DNA of 64,000 bases from assembly GCF_002843355.2 (NCBI RefSeq), contig NZ_PJAI02000006.1, positions 146,649 to 210,648 of the forward strand. The letters run 5' to 3'. Shown here one piece after another: positions 20,572-29,485 of the stretch; the stretch's first letter is position 1, and each line of letters opens with the position of its first letter. The stretch comes from Colwellia echini. Lineage in GTDB: Bacteria > Pseudomonadota > Gammaproteobacteria > Enterobacterales > Alteromonadaceae. Both the position numbers and the translations under genes were made by a program. Under the pieces are notes generated by a model. That model was given only the letters and a program-made list of their open reading frames with translations. It searched no databases and was not told where the DNA came from.

Positions 20572-22905
20572 ATGGATCTGATTGGGCAATTAGCCGATAT
20601 CGTGGGTTTTCATCCAAGTTATACTGGTACCTTTGGCGATAAGGTTTTTGCAACCGATGAAGCTAAACAGGCACTACTAGAAGCAATGGGATTCGAATTA
20701 GATGAACAATCATTAATTGAATCAATTGCTTATTTAAATCAAAGACGGTGGACTACTATATTGCCAGTAGTTTATATAGCTAAACTCGAAGAGCAACAAC
20801 ATGCTATTACCGTCAGTTTACCTAACATTGAAGGCTTAGTACTTCATTGGCAGATAACAGTTGAAGAAACGAATGAAGTCATCAATAGTTGCTCTGATAA
20901 ATCATTATTAACAGGCACGGTTAAGGTGAGTGATTTAGCTATTATTGCCGAGAAAACTATTGGCGAAATACGCTACTGTCAGTACCTGTTAAATTTACCG
21001 ACACTTTTTCAAGGTTATCATCAATTAACCGTAAAATATTCTCAAGATGATGTTAACGCAAGTCATTCTTTCGAAGAACAATCAGCCCGTTGTCCACTAA
21101 TTTACGCACCTAAAACTTGTTATTCAGCACAAGATGCCTCAGCCAACAAAATGTGGGGTTACACAGCACAATTATATTCATTACGTAGTAACGATAATTG
21201 GGGGATGGGAGATTTTGGCGATTTAAGCAAGCTTGTTGATATTTCAGCACAGCAGCAGGCCGCAACTATTGGTTTAAACCCGCTGCATCCGCTTTATGTT
21301 AATAACCCATCTCACCGTAGTCCTTATTCCCCATCAACGCGTTGTTTTATCAACCCTATTTATATAGATGTTACTCAAATAGCTAATTTTGAACATTGTC
21401 AGTTGGCGCAGCAACAATATAATAGTACGGCATTTCAGCATAGCCTTGCTGAGGCTAAAGGTGCTACCTTGGTAGATTACCCAAAGGTAGCAAAACTTAA
21501 ATACCAAATAGTCGAATTATTATTTGCAGACTTTTGTTTAAATGTTACTGACTGCTGGGAAAAAAGTGTTAATAAAGCTGACACTTATGCAGAAAAAATC
21601 AGTCACGCAAAAAATAGTGTGCATTTAGCTAAAAGTACTGATGAGCAAAACTTATACCGCTGTATGGCTGAAAACTTTGAGGCTTTTAAAGCTGAGCAAG
21701 GTAATGATTTACAACAGTTTGCCACTTTTGATGCCTTGTACGAGCATTTTCAAGTAAATAATGATAATTCATTTGGTTGGCAAGATTGGCCACTCGACTT
21801 TCAAAATCCCCTCAGCGAAGCGGTACGTGAATTTCAATTAACTCACGCCACACGTATTGATTACTTTTGTTTTTTACAATGGATTGCCGCGCAACAATTA
21901 TCGGCTATTAAAAAGCAAACTGGTGAGCAAAATATGGCAATAGGGCTTTATCTTGATTTAGCCGTTGGCTGTGATGGCTCAGGTTTTGATGTCTGGTCTG
22001 ATCAAGCTGTTTATGTAGCGGGAGCGTCAATTGGTGCGCCACCTGATGATATGAACGCCCTTGGGCAAAACTGGGGGTTAACGCCAATTAACCCTGTAGC
22101 ATTACAAGAGCAAGGTTATCAACCTCTGGTTAAAGCACTGCGCAGTAGCATGCAATATGCAGGCGCTTTACGTATTGATCATATTTTAGGTTTAATGCGT
22201 CAATATTGGGTAGCCCCAGGTATGGGAGCCGATGAAGGTGTTTACATTAGTTTTCCGTGGGATGATATTTTACGCATCATTGCGTTAGAATCTCGTCGTA
22301 ATAACTGTGTAGTTATTGGAGAAGATTTAGGTAACGTACCTGACGGTTTTAGTGAAACCATTCAAAATGCAGGCTTGTTATCATTCAAAGTATTATTTTT
22401 TGAACGCTGGGATTCTGGTTTATTTAAACGCCCCGATAACTTCCCAGAGCAATCTATTGTTACCATTGCTACTCATGATACCGCAACCCTAACCGGTTGG
22501 TGGCAAGGACGAGATTTAGAATGGCGTGAGCAACTTGATCTTTATCCTAATGAAACCGCAGGGCAAGCAGACCGAGATTCGCGAGTAGGGGAGCGTAAAA
22601 ACCTGATTGCGGCGTTAAATGATTTACATGTTATTGATATGAATAAAGCGCCACAGTTAATTCCCGCGGTGATGAATACTGAATTAAGTATGGCTGTGCA
22701 AAAGTATTTAGCGATGTCGCCAAGCCATTTACAGCTTATTCCGATAGAAGATATGTTAGAAATCGCCGAGCAAGTGAATATTCCAGGTACTATTGACGAG
22801 CATCCTAATTGGTTGCAAAAATTACCTGTGTTGTTAGAAGACTTTTGGCAAACCGATTCAATGACAGATATTGTTAACGCAATAAATGCTATTAGACCTA
22901 AGTAA
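20572..22905 (+). CDS. malQ: 4-alpha-glucanotransferase (amylomaltase, GH77)
   Basis: The 777-residue enzyme moves maltodextrin segments between chains, recycling the short chains left by GlgP and GlgX. It has an N-terminal extension as in the E. coli enzyme (694 residues). GH77 motifs follow: WGYTAQLYSLRSNDNWGMGDFGDL, the nucleophile segment LRIDHILGLMRQYW, the Glu segment VIGEDLGNVPDGF, and ATHDTATLTGWWQGRD. GGGAATTAAA before the ATG is an acceptable ribosome site. A hairpin lies 50 bp after the stop. Confidence 0.95.
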   Translation: MDLIGQLADIVGFHPSYTGTFGDKVFATDEAKQALLEAMGFELDEQSLIESIAYLNQRRWTTILPVVYIAKLEEQQHAITVSLPNIEGLVLHWQITVEETNEVINSCSDKSLLTGTVKVSDLAIIAEKTIGEIRYCQYLLNLPTLFQGYHQLTVKYSQDDVNASHSFEEQSARCPLIYAPKTCYSAQDASANKMWGYTAQLYSLRSNDNWGMGDFGDLSKLVDISAQQQAATIGLNPLHPLYVNNPSHRSPYSPSTRCFINPIYIDVTQIANFEHCQLAQQQYNSTAFQHSLAEAKGATLVDYPKVAKLKYQIVELLFADFCLNVTDCWEKSVNKADTYAEKISHAKNSVHLAKSTDEQNLYRCMAENFEAFKAEQGNDLQQFATFDALYEHFQVNNDNSFGWQDWPLDFQNPLSEAVREFQLTHATRIDYFCFLQWIAAQQLSAIKKQTGEQNMAIGLYLDLAVGCDGSGFDVWSDQAVYVAGASIGAPPDDMNALGQNWGLTPINPVALQEQGYQPLVKALRSSMQYAGALRIDHILGLMRQYWVAPGMGADEGVYISFPWDDILRIIALESRRNNCVVIGEDLGNVPDGFSETIQNAGLLSFKVLFFERWDSGLFKRPDNFPEQSIVTIATHDTATLTGWWQGRDLEWREQLDLYPNETAGQADRDSRVGERKNLIAALNDLHVIDMNKAPQLIPAVMNTELSMAVQKYLAMSPSHLQLIPIEDMLEIAEQVNIPGTIDEHPNWLQKLPVLLEDFWQTDSMTDIVNAINAIRPK

Positions 22906-22956
22906 ATATTATTTACCTAGTATTTTTATTAAGTAACCTGAGCTCTGGTTAAGTAG

Positions 22957-22983
22957 TTAGCGGGTTATTCATTAACCCGCTAA
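22957..22983 (+). terminator. Hairpin after malQ, possible terminator
   Basis: A perfect 11-bp stem (TTAGCGGGTTA / TAACCCGCTAA) has a 5-nt loop. There is no U-rich tail, so it may be a weak or Rho-assisted terminator. Confidence 0.5.
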
Positions 22984-23036
22984 TAGCGTACAATACTGAA
23001 AAAACGTAACAAATATTAACGTAACAAACATTGAAA

Positions 23037-23693
23037 ATGAAAAATCAATCTAATAGTAACTTACTTAATCGCAATATACTGAATTCAAAAGCAAACTCAC
23101 TCATCATTCTCGATTTCGAAACCACTGGATTATCACCAGACAATGGCGATAGAGCGATAGAAATAGGCGCAGTAAAACTTGAAAATGGCGTAGTAACCGA
23201 TCGTTTTCAAGAGTTAATGTATCCGGGAAAACGGGTGAGTTCTTTTATTGAAGATTACACTGGCATCACTAATGCCATGTTAAGCACAGCCGCGCCATGT
23301 CATGAAGTAATGGCGCGTTTTAGTGACTTTATTCAAGGGCAAAACTTAGTTGCTCACAATGCCTCGTTTGATAAACGCTTTTTAGACAATGAGCTTAGGC
23401 GTATATCATCAAGCTACGACGGCCAATTCGCTTGTTCTGTATTACTGTCTCGCCGTATCAACCAAAATGCACCTAGCCATAGTTTATCAAACCTGATTCG
23501 ATATAAAGGTATTCCTTCAACGGGCGGTTTTCATAGGGCGTTATTTGATGCTGAAATGACAGCTAAAGTATGGACAGCCATGCTAGATGATATTACTGAA
23601 AAAACAGGACTTGAAGAAGTACCGTTTGCGTTAATACAAAAGTTAACTAAAACAACTAAAGCTAATGTTGCTAAGGTTTTAGCTAATTATTAA
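23037..23693 (+). CDS. DEDDh 3'-5' exonuclease (DnaQ/epsilon-like)
   Basis: The protein of about 218 residues carries the exonuclease core of DNA polymerase III epsilon-like proteins. Exo I is ILDFETTGL, Exo II is LVAHNASFDKRFLDNEL, and Exo III ends FHRALFDAEMTAKVW with the DEDDh histidine. It has no polymerase-binding or other extra domain, so it is probably a stand-alone proofreading-like or repair exonuclease. I use the ATG at 23037 (MKNQSN); an in-frame TTG lies two codons upstream. The N-terminal 20 residues are Asn-rich and outside the domain. It is monocistronic, between malQ and the mbnP-like gene. Confidence 0.88.
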   Translation: MKNQSNSNLLNRNILNSKANSLIILDFETTGLSPDNGDRAIEIGAVKLENGVVTDRFQELMYPGKRVSSFIEDYTGITNAMLSTAAPCHEVMARFSDFIQGQNLVAHNASFDKRFLDNELRRISSSYDGQFACSVLLSRRINQNAPSHSLSNLIRYKGIPSTGGFHRALFDAEMTAKVWTAMLDDITEKTGLEEVPFALIQKLTKTTKANVAKVLANY

Positions 23694-23933
23694 TTTCTAT
23701 TTTTCCGGTACGAGTCCAATAGAAAAATTACCAACCTGATATCACCTCTATTTATAAAACTGAGCTAAATGTCTAATAAAAGGTCACTTTAAGTTGATGT
23801 TTAGCTAAGTATTTTGCAAACTGCGACAATTGGTCACAGGTGTTTTTCGTCAATATTTTTTATAATAGCGAGATTATAAATTTATGTTTAACGTAAAACC
23901 CAACGAACTACTTACCGTAATGGAACTTAACCC

Positions 23934-24935
23934 ATGCTTAATAAACTTACCTTAGCGATAAAAACAGTGTCACCAGTAAAAATGGCAACAATTGCTTTAG
24001 CAACAATGATGCTTGTTACTGGTTGTGATTCAGATAGTTTGAGCGAAATAGCAAAAGAAATAGAAGACGAAATAAAAGGAAACACTCCTTTTACCCTTAA
24101 TTTTGCCGCCAAAAGTGCAGGTGATTTGGTCGTTTGTAATAGTGTTTATGATAACTTTGGTAGTGCAGATGACGGCTTAAATTCAATCTCAATTAGCGAT
24201 TTACGTTTTTATATTAGTAACGTGAAGTTTTATGATGCAGACAACAAAGAGCTTACGATTGAGTTAGACGACAACGATTTTCAACGCAATAGCGATCAAG
24301 GTTTTGTTGGCTTAGTTGATTTAACGAGTAATACATCAGGAGCTTGTGCTGATGAAGCCTTAGGTGGAACAGAGCGCACTAATGCCAGTATTAGCGGTAC
24401 GTTAATCGCGGCTACCTTAGCTGATGGCACTGCAGCTAAAGTTAGTTTTGATGTGGGTGTTCCACAAGCAGTAATGAAAGATGTTATTGCCACTAACAGC
24501 CAAGAAGATGCACCAACGCCATTAAATGAAATGTATTGGTCTTGGGCAAGTGGTTACCGTCATTTAGTAATGAACTTTACCATTGAAAATTCTGCTGAAG
24601 AAGCCGGTAAAGGTTTAGTACATATTGGTAGCCGTAACTGCGGCGGCGATGGTTTACTTGCCTTAGAAGAGAAAGATAGTTGTGATGAAGTGAACACACC
24701 TACAGTTAGCTTTACTAACTTTGATCTAGCTAACGATACTATTGTTCTTGATATTGATGAGTTATTGAAAAATGTGCAATTTTCTGCATCAGGAGGCGAT
24801 GAAGTAGTACCAACGGTAGCGTGTCATTCAAGCCCTATGCAAGCAGATTGTGCCGCTATTTTTGAAAATATTGGTTTAGATATTACTGACGGTACTGCAG
24901 ATGCAGATACCAATAGTGTATTTACGAAAGAGTAA
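23934..24935 (+). CDS. mbnP: MbnP-like periplasmic copper-binding lipoprotein
   Basis: The 333-residue product has a lipoprotein signal with lipobox LVTGC (C31). It matches the MbnP family: ISDLRFYISNVKFYD (near 88), a VGLVDL strand, SFDVGVP (near 171), the hallmark LNEMYWSWASGYRHLVMNF (198-214), and VHIGSRNC (229-236). Cysteines at 68, 138, 236, 250, 297 and 306 fit the conserved set. In Methylosinus, MbnH oxidises an MbnP tryptophan to kynurenine, which creates a copper site. This protein has only two Trp, W202 and W204, both in the WSW motif; the Trp that usually precedes Gln at the earlier position is Phe here (NDFQ, 114-117). The gene is first in an operon with the MbnH-like gene and a barrel protein. 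The family is clear; copper binding is inferred. Confidence 0.87.
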   Translation: MLNKLTLAIKTVSPVKMATIALATMMLVTGCDSDSLSEIAKEIEDEIKGNTPFTLNFAAKSAGDLVVCNSVYDNFGSADDGLNSISISDLRFYISNVKFYDADNKELTIELDDNDFQRNSDQGFVGLVDLTSNTSGACADEALGGTERTNASISGTLIAATLADGTAAKVSFDVGVPQAVMKDVIATNSQEDAPTPLNEMYWSWASGYRHLVMNFTIENSAEEAGKGLVHIGSRNCGGDGLLALEEKDSCDEVNTPTVSFTNFDLANDTIVLDIDELLKNVQFSASGGDEVVPTVACHSSPMQADCAAIFENIGLDITDGTADADTNSVFTKE

Positions 24936-24962
24936 ATAAGCGGCTTACTTTTTGTTAATACT

Positions 24963-25021
24963 TTAGTAAAGTAATTAGTAAAGAAATTCGCAAAAAACTC
25001 GTAAAGCAGCTCATAAAGCAA
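24963..25021 (+). repeat. Degenerate 12-bp tandem repeat between mbnP and mbnH
   Basis: Five near-copies of a 12-bp unit lie in the gap: TTAGTAAAGTAA, TTAGTAAAGAAA, TTCGCAAAAAA, CTCGTAAAGCAG and CTCATAAAGCAA. The array ends ten bases before the mbnH start codon. Confidence 0.65.
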
Positions 25022-25031
25022 AGAGTAATAA

Positions 25032-26279
25032 ATGTTATTTAAACACAAAGCTTGGTTACCATTAACCAAGCTTTTTAATGTAAAAAGCAGCCAAAGTGTT
25101 AGCGGTTTATCAGCACCTTCATTGGTTGCGATATCTTTATCGATGCTTGTTACTGGTTGTGATATTTCTTCAACGACAACCATAGTATCAACAGAAAGCG
25201 AACAATATTTACGTACCTTGTTAGCGTTGCCTGATCACATGCCAATCCCTGCTATTCCAGAATTTAATCCACTAACTCAAGAAAAAATCACCCTCGGACG
25301 CTTTTTGTTTTACGACACGCAATTGTCGGCTAATCAAACTCAGTCGTGTGCTTCATGTCATTTTCAAATTGATGCTTTTTCAGATGCGCTTGAAACGCCA
25401 ACAGGTTCAACGGGGCATGTGTTAGCGCGTAATAGCCAAGGGTTAAGTAACGTTGCATATAATGCATCTTTTACATGGAGCAACGACACATTTTTGGAAC
25501 TCGAAGATCAATTGAATGTACCGATTAGAGCGGATGATCCTATTGAATTAGGGGTAACGGATAGTGAACTTGCAACCGTGTTAAGTCGCTTTGAAACCGA
25601 TGAGCAATATCAACAAATGTTTCAAGCAGCTTTCCCTGGGAGTGATACTGGGGTTAGCATGAATAAAATTATTTTTGCACTCGCCAGTTTTGTTCGCACC
25701 ATGGTCAGCGCTAACAGTGCTTACGATGACTATGTTGTAGGAGATAAAAGCGCATTAACGGATCAACAAAAACAAGGTTTTAGTTTATTTAACGGCGAGA
25801 AGTTTGAATGTTTTCACTGTCATACAGGGATTAACTTTACGGTTTCTTATCGTGATGAAAACTCAAGTAGTGACTCGCTGTTATTTCCATTTTTTAACAA
25901 TGGCTTATACAACGTAAATAATGATGGAAGTTACCCTGAAACAGATCAAGGCTTATTCGACTTATCGTCAGATCCCGCAGACAAAGGTAAATTTAGGCCG
26001 CCGTCACTACGTAATATCGGCTTAACTGCACCTTACATGCATGACGGTAGTATTGGCACATTGCGCGAAGTGGTTGAACATTACGCCCGCGGTGGAACCT
26101 TAACCCCATCAGGAATTAACGAAGGTGACGGTAAAAACAACCCGTATAAATCAGCATTAATTACTGGCTTTACCGCAACCGACGAAGAGATTGATGCGGT
26201 AGTCGCTTTTTTAGAATCACTTAACGATTATGACTTTATCAATAATGAAAAATTCTCAAATCCTCATCAGGGAAATTAA
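25032..26279 (+). CDS. mbnH: MbnH-like di-heme cytochrome c peroxidase family lipoprotein
   Basis: The 415-residue product has a lipobox LVTGC (C43) and two c-type heme motifs, CASCH (106-110) and CFHCH (260-264). Other family features are ITLGRFLFYDTQLSANQTQSC, PIRADDPIELG, FRPPSLRNIGLTAPYMHDGS and the ALASFVRTM helix. It belongs to the MauG/CcpA di-heme group, and its place directly after mbnP identifies it as the MbnH type. Such enzymes store oxidising power as a high-valent di-heme species and convert a tryptophan of MbnP to kynurenine. Its stop overlaps the next start (TAATG), so the downstream gene is translationally coupled. Confidence 0.88.
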   Translation: MLFKHKAWLPLTKLFNVKSSQSVSGLSAPSLVAISLSMLVTGCDISSTTTIVSTESEQYLRTLLALPDHMPIPAIPEFNPLTQEKITLGRFLFYDTQLSANQTQSCASCHFQIDAFSDALETPTGSTGHVLARNSQGLSNVAYNASFTWSNDTFLELEDQLNVPIRADDPIELGVTDSELATVLSRFETDEQYQQMFQAAFPGSDTGVSMNKIIFALASFVRTMVSANSAYDDYVVGDKSALTDQQKQGFSLFNGEKFECFHCHTGINFTVSYRDENSSSDSLLFPFFNNGLYNVNNDGSYPETDQGLFDLSSDPADKGKFRPPSLRNIGLTAPYMHDGSIGTLREVVEHYARGGTLTPSGINEGDGKNNPYKSALITGFTATDEEIDAVVAFLESLNDYDFINNEKFSNPHQGN

Positions 26280-27565
26280 TGCCGATGCTTGTTAATCTTA
26301 TTAAAACGGTAACTTTTATTAACTCTTTAAATCTAAGCAAGTTGAACAAGGTAATAAAATACAGTGGATTAGCGCTTTTATTCTCAACGGTTCTACAACC
26401 TGTAATCGCCCATCAACCAGTGTCTTTACTTGATGAAACCTCGCTCAAAGCATTAGCCGCATTAACCTATCGTAATAATCAAATAGTGCCTAATGGTGAA
26501 ATATGGCAACCCAATGGTTTTTTAATAGGTGGTGAAGCTATACCTGCAGAAAAAGGCGCAAGTTTAGACGACATTCAGTTGCAGGGATATTTAAACATAA
26601 ACCACGATTATTACGTTGCCGCTAAATTAAGTGGTCATAGTCATGATGGTGAAAGTAATGTTGAATTAGAAAATTTTTGGATGGGCACAGAGTTTTATTT
26701 GGCCGAGCAACGCTTTCAATTTGAAGGCGGAAAAATGACCACAGACGTGACCGAAACGCTGAATTATCATGCTGCTACGGGAATATTTAGCCAATCACCA
26801 TTATCAGCAGAAGTTTTATTTGGCGGACACTTTAACGATATTGGTTTGCGTTTAGCGCTAATTGACTCGATGGACGAGCAACTAATTAGTGACGTTAGTA
26901 ATACAGGTTATAAGTTAGGCATTGAAGTGTTTAACGGTGACAACTTTCCAGCTAGCGAAGGTGAGGGAACTGTTTCGTTATTCAGTCATGTTAATTATCA
27001 ATATCAAAATTTTAGTACCACCGCTAAGTTGTGGTTGATGTACAGTGGAGCTGAGAATAGGGTAGATGATCGTTATAGTGAAGGCCATAACCATGGCGTA
27101 ACTGTGATTGATGAAACCTACTTTACCGGTGATACCTTCAACACAGGTGTTTATTTAGATGCCACTTATGATTATCAAGCATGGCGCTTTGGCACTGAAT
27201 TTGAGTGGATTCAAGCGCAAGTTGATGGCCAAGTGTTTACCACTACGCAAAGCGCTAATATGGAATCAAGGTATGATGCTTATCGCTTATTAGCTTCGGT
27301 GCAAAGAGATTTACATAGTATTTATGTTGAGTATGAAATATTAACTGCACAAAATAAGTTTAGCCAAACAACCGAATTGTTTATCGACAGTATTGGTTTG
27401 AATAATAATGGTTTTGAGCCAAATCGATTTAGCGTAGCTTGGCTTTATGCATTTCACCCTGACTTTAATCTACGAACTGAGTGGATGAGAGACGAAAGTA
27501 ATAACCCGTCAGACGTTAATGACGTATTTAGCATCGGCATACAATGGCAATACGATATTCTTTAA
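26279..27565 (+). CDS. Outer-membrane beta-barrel protein of the mbnPH operon
   Basis: The 428-residue protein has an N-terminal hydrophobic export segment ending near VIAHQP and then alternating amphipathic strands such as GYLNINHDYYVAAKLSG, FQFEGGKMTT and NLRTEWMRDESN. The C-terminus is IGIQWQYDIL. This is the look of a porin or receptor-less outer-membrane barrel; I see no TonB box or plug domain. Histidine-rich stretches (SGHSHDGE, EGHNHG) sit in probable loops. It overlaps mbnH by one base, so it probably works with that pair, for example as a metal route through the outer membrane. That role is inferred from position and the His-rich loops only. Confidence 0.78.
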   Translation: MPMLVNLIKTVTFINSLNLSKLNKVIKYSGLALLFSTVLQPVIAHQPVSLLDETSLKALAALTYRNNQIVPNGEIWQPNGFLIGGEAIPAEKGASLDDIQLQGYLNINHDYYVAAKLSGHSHDGESNVELENFWMGTEFYLAEQRFQFEGGKMTTDVTETLNYHAATGIFSQSPLSAEVLFGGHFNDIGLRLALIDSMDEQLISDVSNTGYKLGIEVFNGDNFPASEGEGTVSLFSHVNYQYQNFSTTAKLWLMYSGAENRVDDRYSEGHNHGVTVIDETYFTGDTFNTGVYLDATYDYQAWRFGTEFEWIQAQVDGQVFTTTQSANMESRYDAYRLLASVQRDLHSIYVEYEILTAQNKFSQTTELFIDSIGLNNNGFEPNRFSVAWLYAFHPDFNLRTEWMRDESNNPSDVNDVFSIGIQWQYDIL

Positions 27566-28006
27566 ATACTATATTTTAACGGAATCTTAGTGCTGAAGAA
27601 GTTGCAAAATTTTTTGCATTTTTATTAATTTGGATTGGTATAACCATACCTAATGGTATTCTTGATTCATTTTTTGTCGCGGTGGCGACGACACCAAAAG
27701 GGATGCTGCCTCCGGCATCCCTTTTGACTCCCTCGGAGCTGCTGCTCAAGTGTGATCCTACACTCAAAGTCATAACTTCGAAGTAACAGCGATGAATGGG
27801 CATCCATGCCCTGCATCGCTTTGTTCATCATCCATGATGAACATACGTGAATATAACTTTTCATTTCGGCACTTGAGCCAAGCAGACTTGGTGCTAGTTG
27901 CACTAGTTGTGCTTGGTGCCTGAAGAGAACTATACTCCTGTAGATACTTCAGACTTTATTGTGTCAGCTAGAAGAGTATAAATTTATTATGGTGTTAATT
28001 ATGGTG
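27566..28006. other. Intergenic region with stacked palindromes
   Basis: This 441-bp region lies between the mbn operon and the convergent hydrolase gene. Its GC content is visibly higher than that of neighbouring gaps. It holds four separate perfect or near-perfect palindromes between about 27676 and 27842, described as a repeat element. Short frames here (for example 27576-27803) have no family resemblance and run through the palindromes. Confidence 0.6.
27676..27842. repeat. Palindromic repeat element (four stacked hairpins)
   Basis: Hairpins, in order: GTCGC/GCGAC (27676-27689); AAAAGGGATGC/GCATCCCTTTT, 11 bp perfect (27696-27725); a two-part stem AGCGATG/CATCGCT plus GGGCAT/ATGCCC (27788-27820); and GTTCATCAT/ATGATGAAC, 9 bp perfect (27823-27842). 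The density and higher GC suggest a REP or BIME-like or MITE-like intergenic element. Whether it is repeated elsewhere in the genome cannot be seen here. Confidence 0.6.
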
Positions 28007-28999
28007 TTAATTATCAAGTGCCTGATTAAATGCTTTAGTAAAAGTGTCATAATCTTCATATTGTGGCATATGACCTAAGCCTTCCAATTCAATTAACACA
28101 GAGCCTTTAATCTGTTCTTGGGTATCAATGCCCAATTGCTTATAATTACCTAACTCCCGAGTTACCCCGTCTTTTAACCAACCTCTACCGGGACCTGTTT
28201 TATCTCTAGTGCCATTGATTATAAAGGTTTCACTTTTGATATCTGCAAATCTAGCGACAATATTTTCAGAAAAAATAGGGCCGTAAGTTAATGCGTTGTT
28301 CCAAGCAACTATTTGCCAATCATCACCAGCAAGTTGACCTTGAAGTGGGATTAACAGCGCTTCATAATCATTATTCCACTTGCCATCATAATAGTTTTTA
28401 ATCTGGTAATTTCTGGCTTTATCTAAGGTTTTGCCTAGTTCGTTATTATAGAAAAAGTTAACGTCTTTAAATTGTGCGTATTTCCCATAATCTTCTAAAC
28501 CTATCGAGTTAATCAATATTAACTTACTTACCTCATTTGGGTAATTAGCGGCAAAAGTCGTTGCTACCATACCGCCCATTGAATGGCCGACAAGTTCGAT
28601 CTCTTTAATGTTTAAGCTGTCTAATAACAACTTGGTATTTAACGCCAGTTGACCAAAACTGTATTGATAATGTTCAGGTTTTGATGATTTACCAAAACCA
28701 ATTTGATCAGGAATAATAACGCGGTAATTCTTTTTTAGTAGATCGTTAGCAACTCTTTCCCAGTAGTAACCTGAAAAGTTTTTGCCATGCAGTAATACAA
28801 TAGTTTGCTTGGCATTTTTATCACCAATATCCATATAACGCATTTTTAAAGTTTGATTTTGCGAGGCAAACTCAAATGTTTTTACGGCAAACGGATAAGC
28901 AAAACCATCTAATTCTTTATTATATTTAACCGGACTGCTCGCCAATGACTGCGACATGATGGCAAAAAAGGAAAATAAAAGAATACAAAACTTTTTCAT
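28007..28999 (-). CDS. Exported alpha/beta hydrolase
   Basis: The 330-residue protein has a signal peptide (MKKFCILLFSFFAIMSQSLA). The fold shows the oxyanion strand VLLHGKNFSGYYW, the nucleophile elbow GHSMGG with S140, a candidate acid D266 (INGTRD) and H310 (EGLGHMP). These fit the hydrolase-fold superfamily that includes esterases, epoxide hydrolases and haloalkane dehalogenases. The substrate cannot be told from sequence. Export suggests a periplasmic role. It faces the mbn operon tail to tail across the palindrome region and has no obvious operon partner. Confidence 0.88.
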   Translation of the reverse strand: MKKFCILLFSFFAIMSQSLASSPVKYNKELDGFAYPFAVKTFEFASQNQTLKMRYMDIGDKNAKQTIVLLHGKNFSGYYWERVANDLLKKNYRVIIPDQIGFGKSSKPEHYQYSFGQLALNTKLLLDSLNIKEIELVGHSMGGMVATTFAANYPNEVSKLILINSIGLEDYGKYAQFKDVNFFYNNELGKTLDKARNYQIKNYYDGKWNNDYEALLIPLQGQLAGDDWQIVAWNNALTYGPIFSENIVARFADIKSETFIINGTRDKTGPGRGWLKDGVTRELGNYKQLGIDTQEQIKGSVLIELEGLGHMPQYEDYDTFTKAFNQALDN

Positions 29000-29485
29000 A
29001 GAAAACTCACTTAATAAATGGGTTGAAGCTGGAAGTACGAATATAACATTTAGGCCGAAGAATGTTGGTTATAATTTTAGAGCTTCTTTTTAGAAAAGTT
29101 TTAGGAAACCTTTTAAGCGCTATTACAGTAAAACTGGTTTTAACTGTTATTTTTAGTTTAGGACTTATTGTTCAGGAGTTATGAGAGATGTATATCAAAT
29201 AAGTACATTTACTCGCTAAATAACCTAAGTGAGCGAGTTCGGCTGTTTCAGGATTTTCTAATATTAAGCGACTAATTTATTAATCGGTATAAAAAATATA
29301 CAGGCTGTCATGACCATATTATAGAAATAACGAAAATATTGTGCATGATATTCATAGTATTGAATAAATATATGAAAATGTAACAAAATAATTTGACCAA
29401 CTGTGCAATTACATCAATACTGAAAGTCGATAGTTTTCACTTGTTTAAAAGTGTATCACCCCATACCAATGGATAAGCTCTTTCT
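29000..29485. other. Intergenic region, divergent promoters
   Basis: This 486-bp AT-rich region separates the hydrolase (minus) and sulfotransferase (plus) genes, so it should hold two promoters. I saw no repeat, RNA gene or coding frame with support in it. Confidence 0.5.

Noticed and set aside
23934..27565. A full methanobactin locus
   Set aside because: No mbnA precursor-like small gene, mbnB, mbnC or TonB receptor with plug domain was seen nearby; only mbnP, mbnH and a barrel are present.
27576..27903. Two overlapping minus-strand frames of about 75 codons
   Set aside because: They run through the stacked palindromes, so their codons reflect the hairpin element and not a protein.
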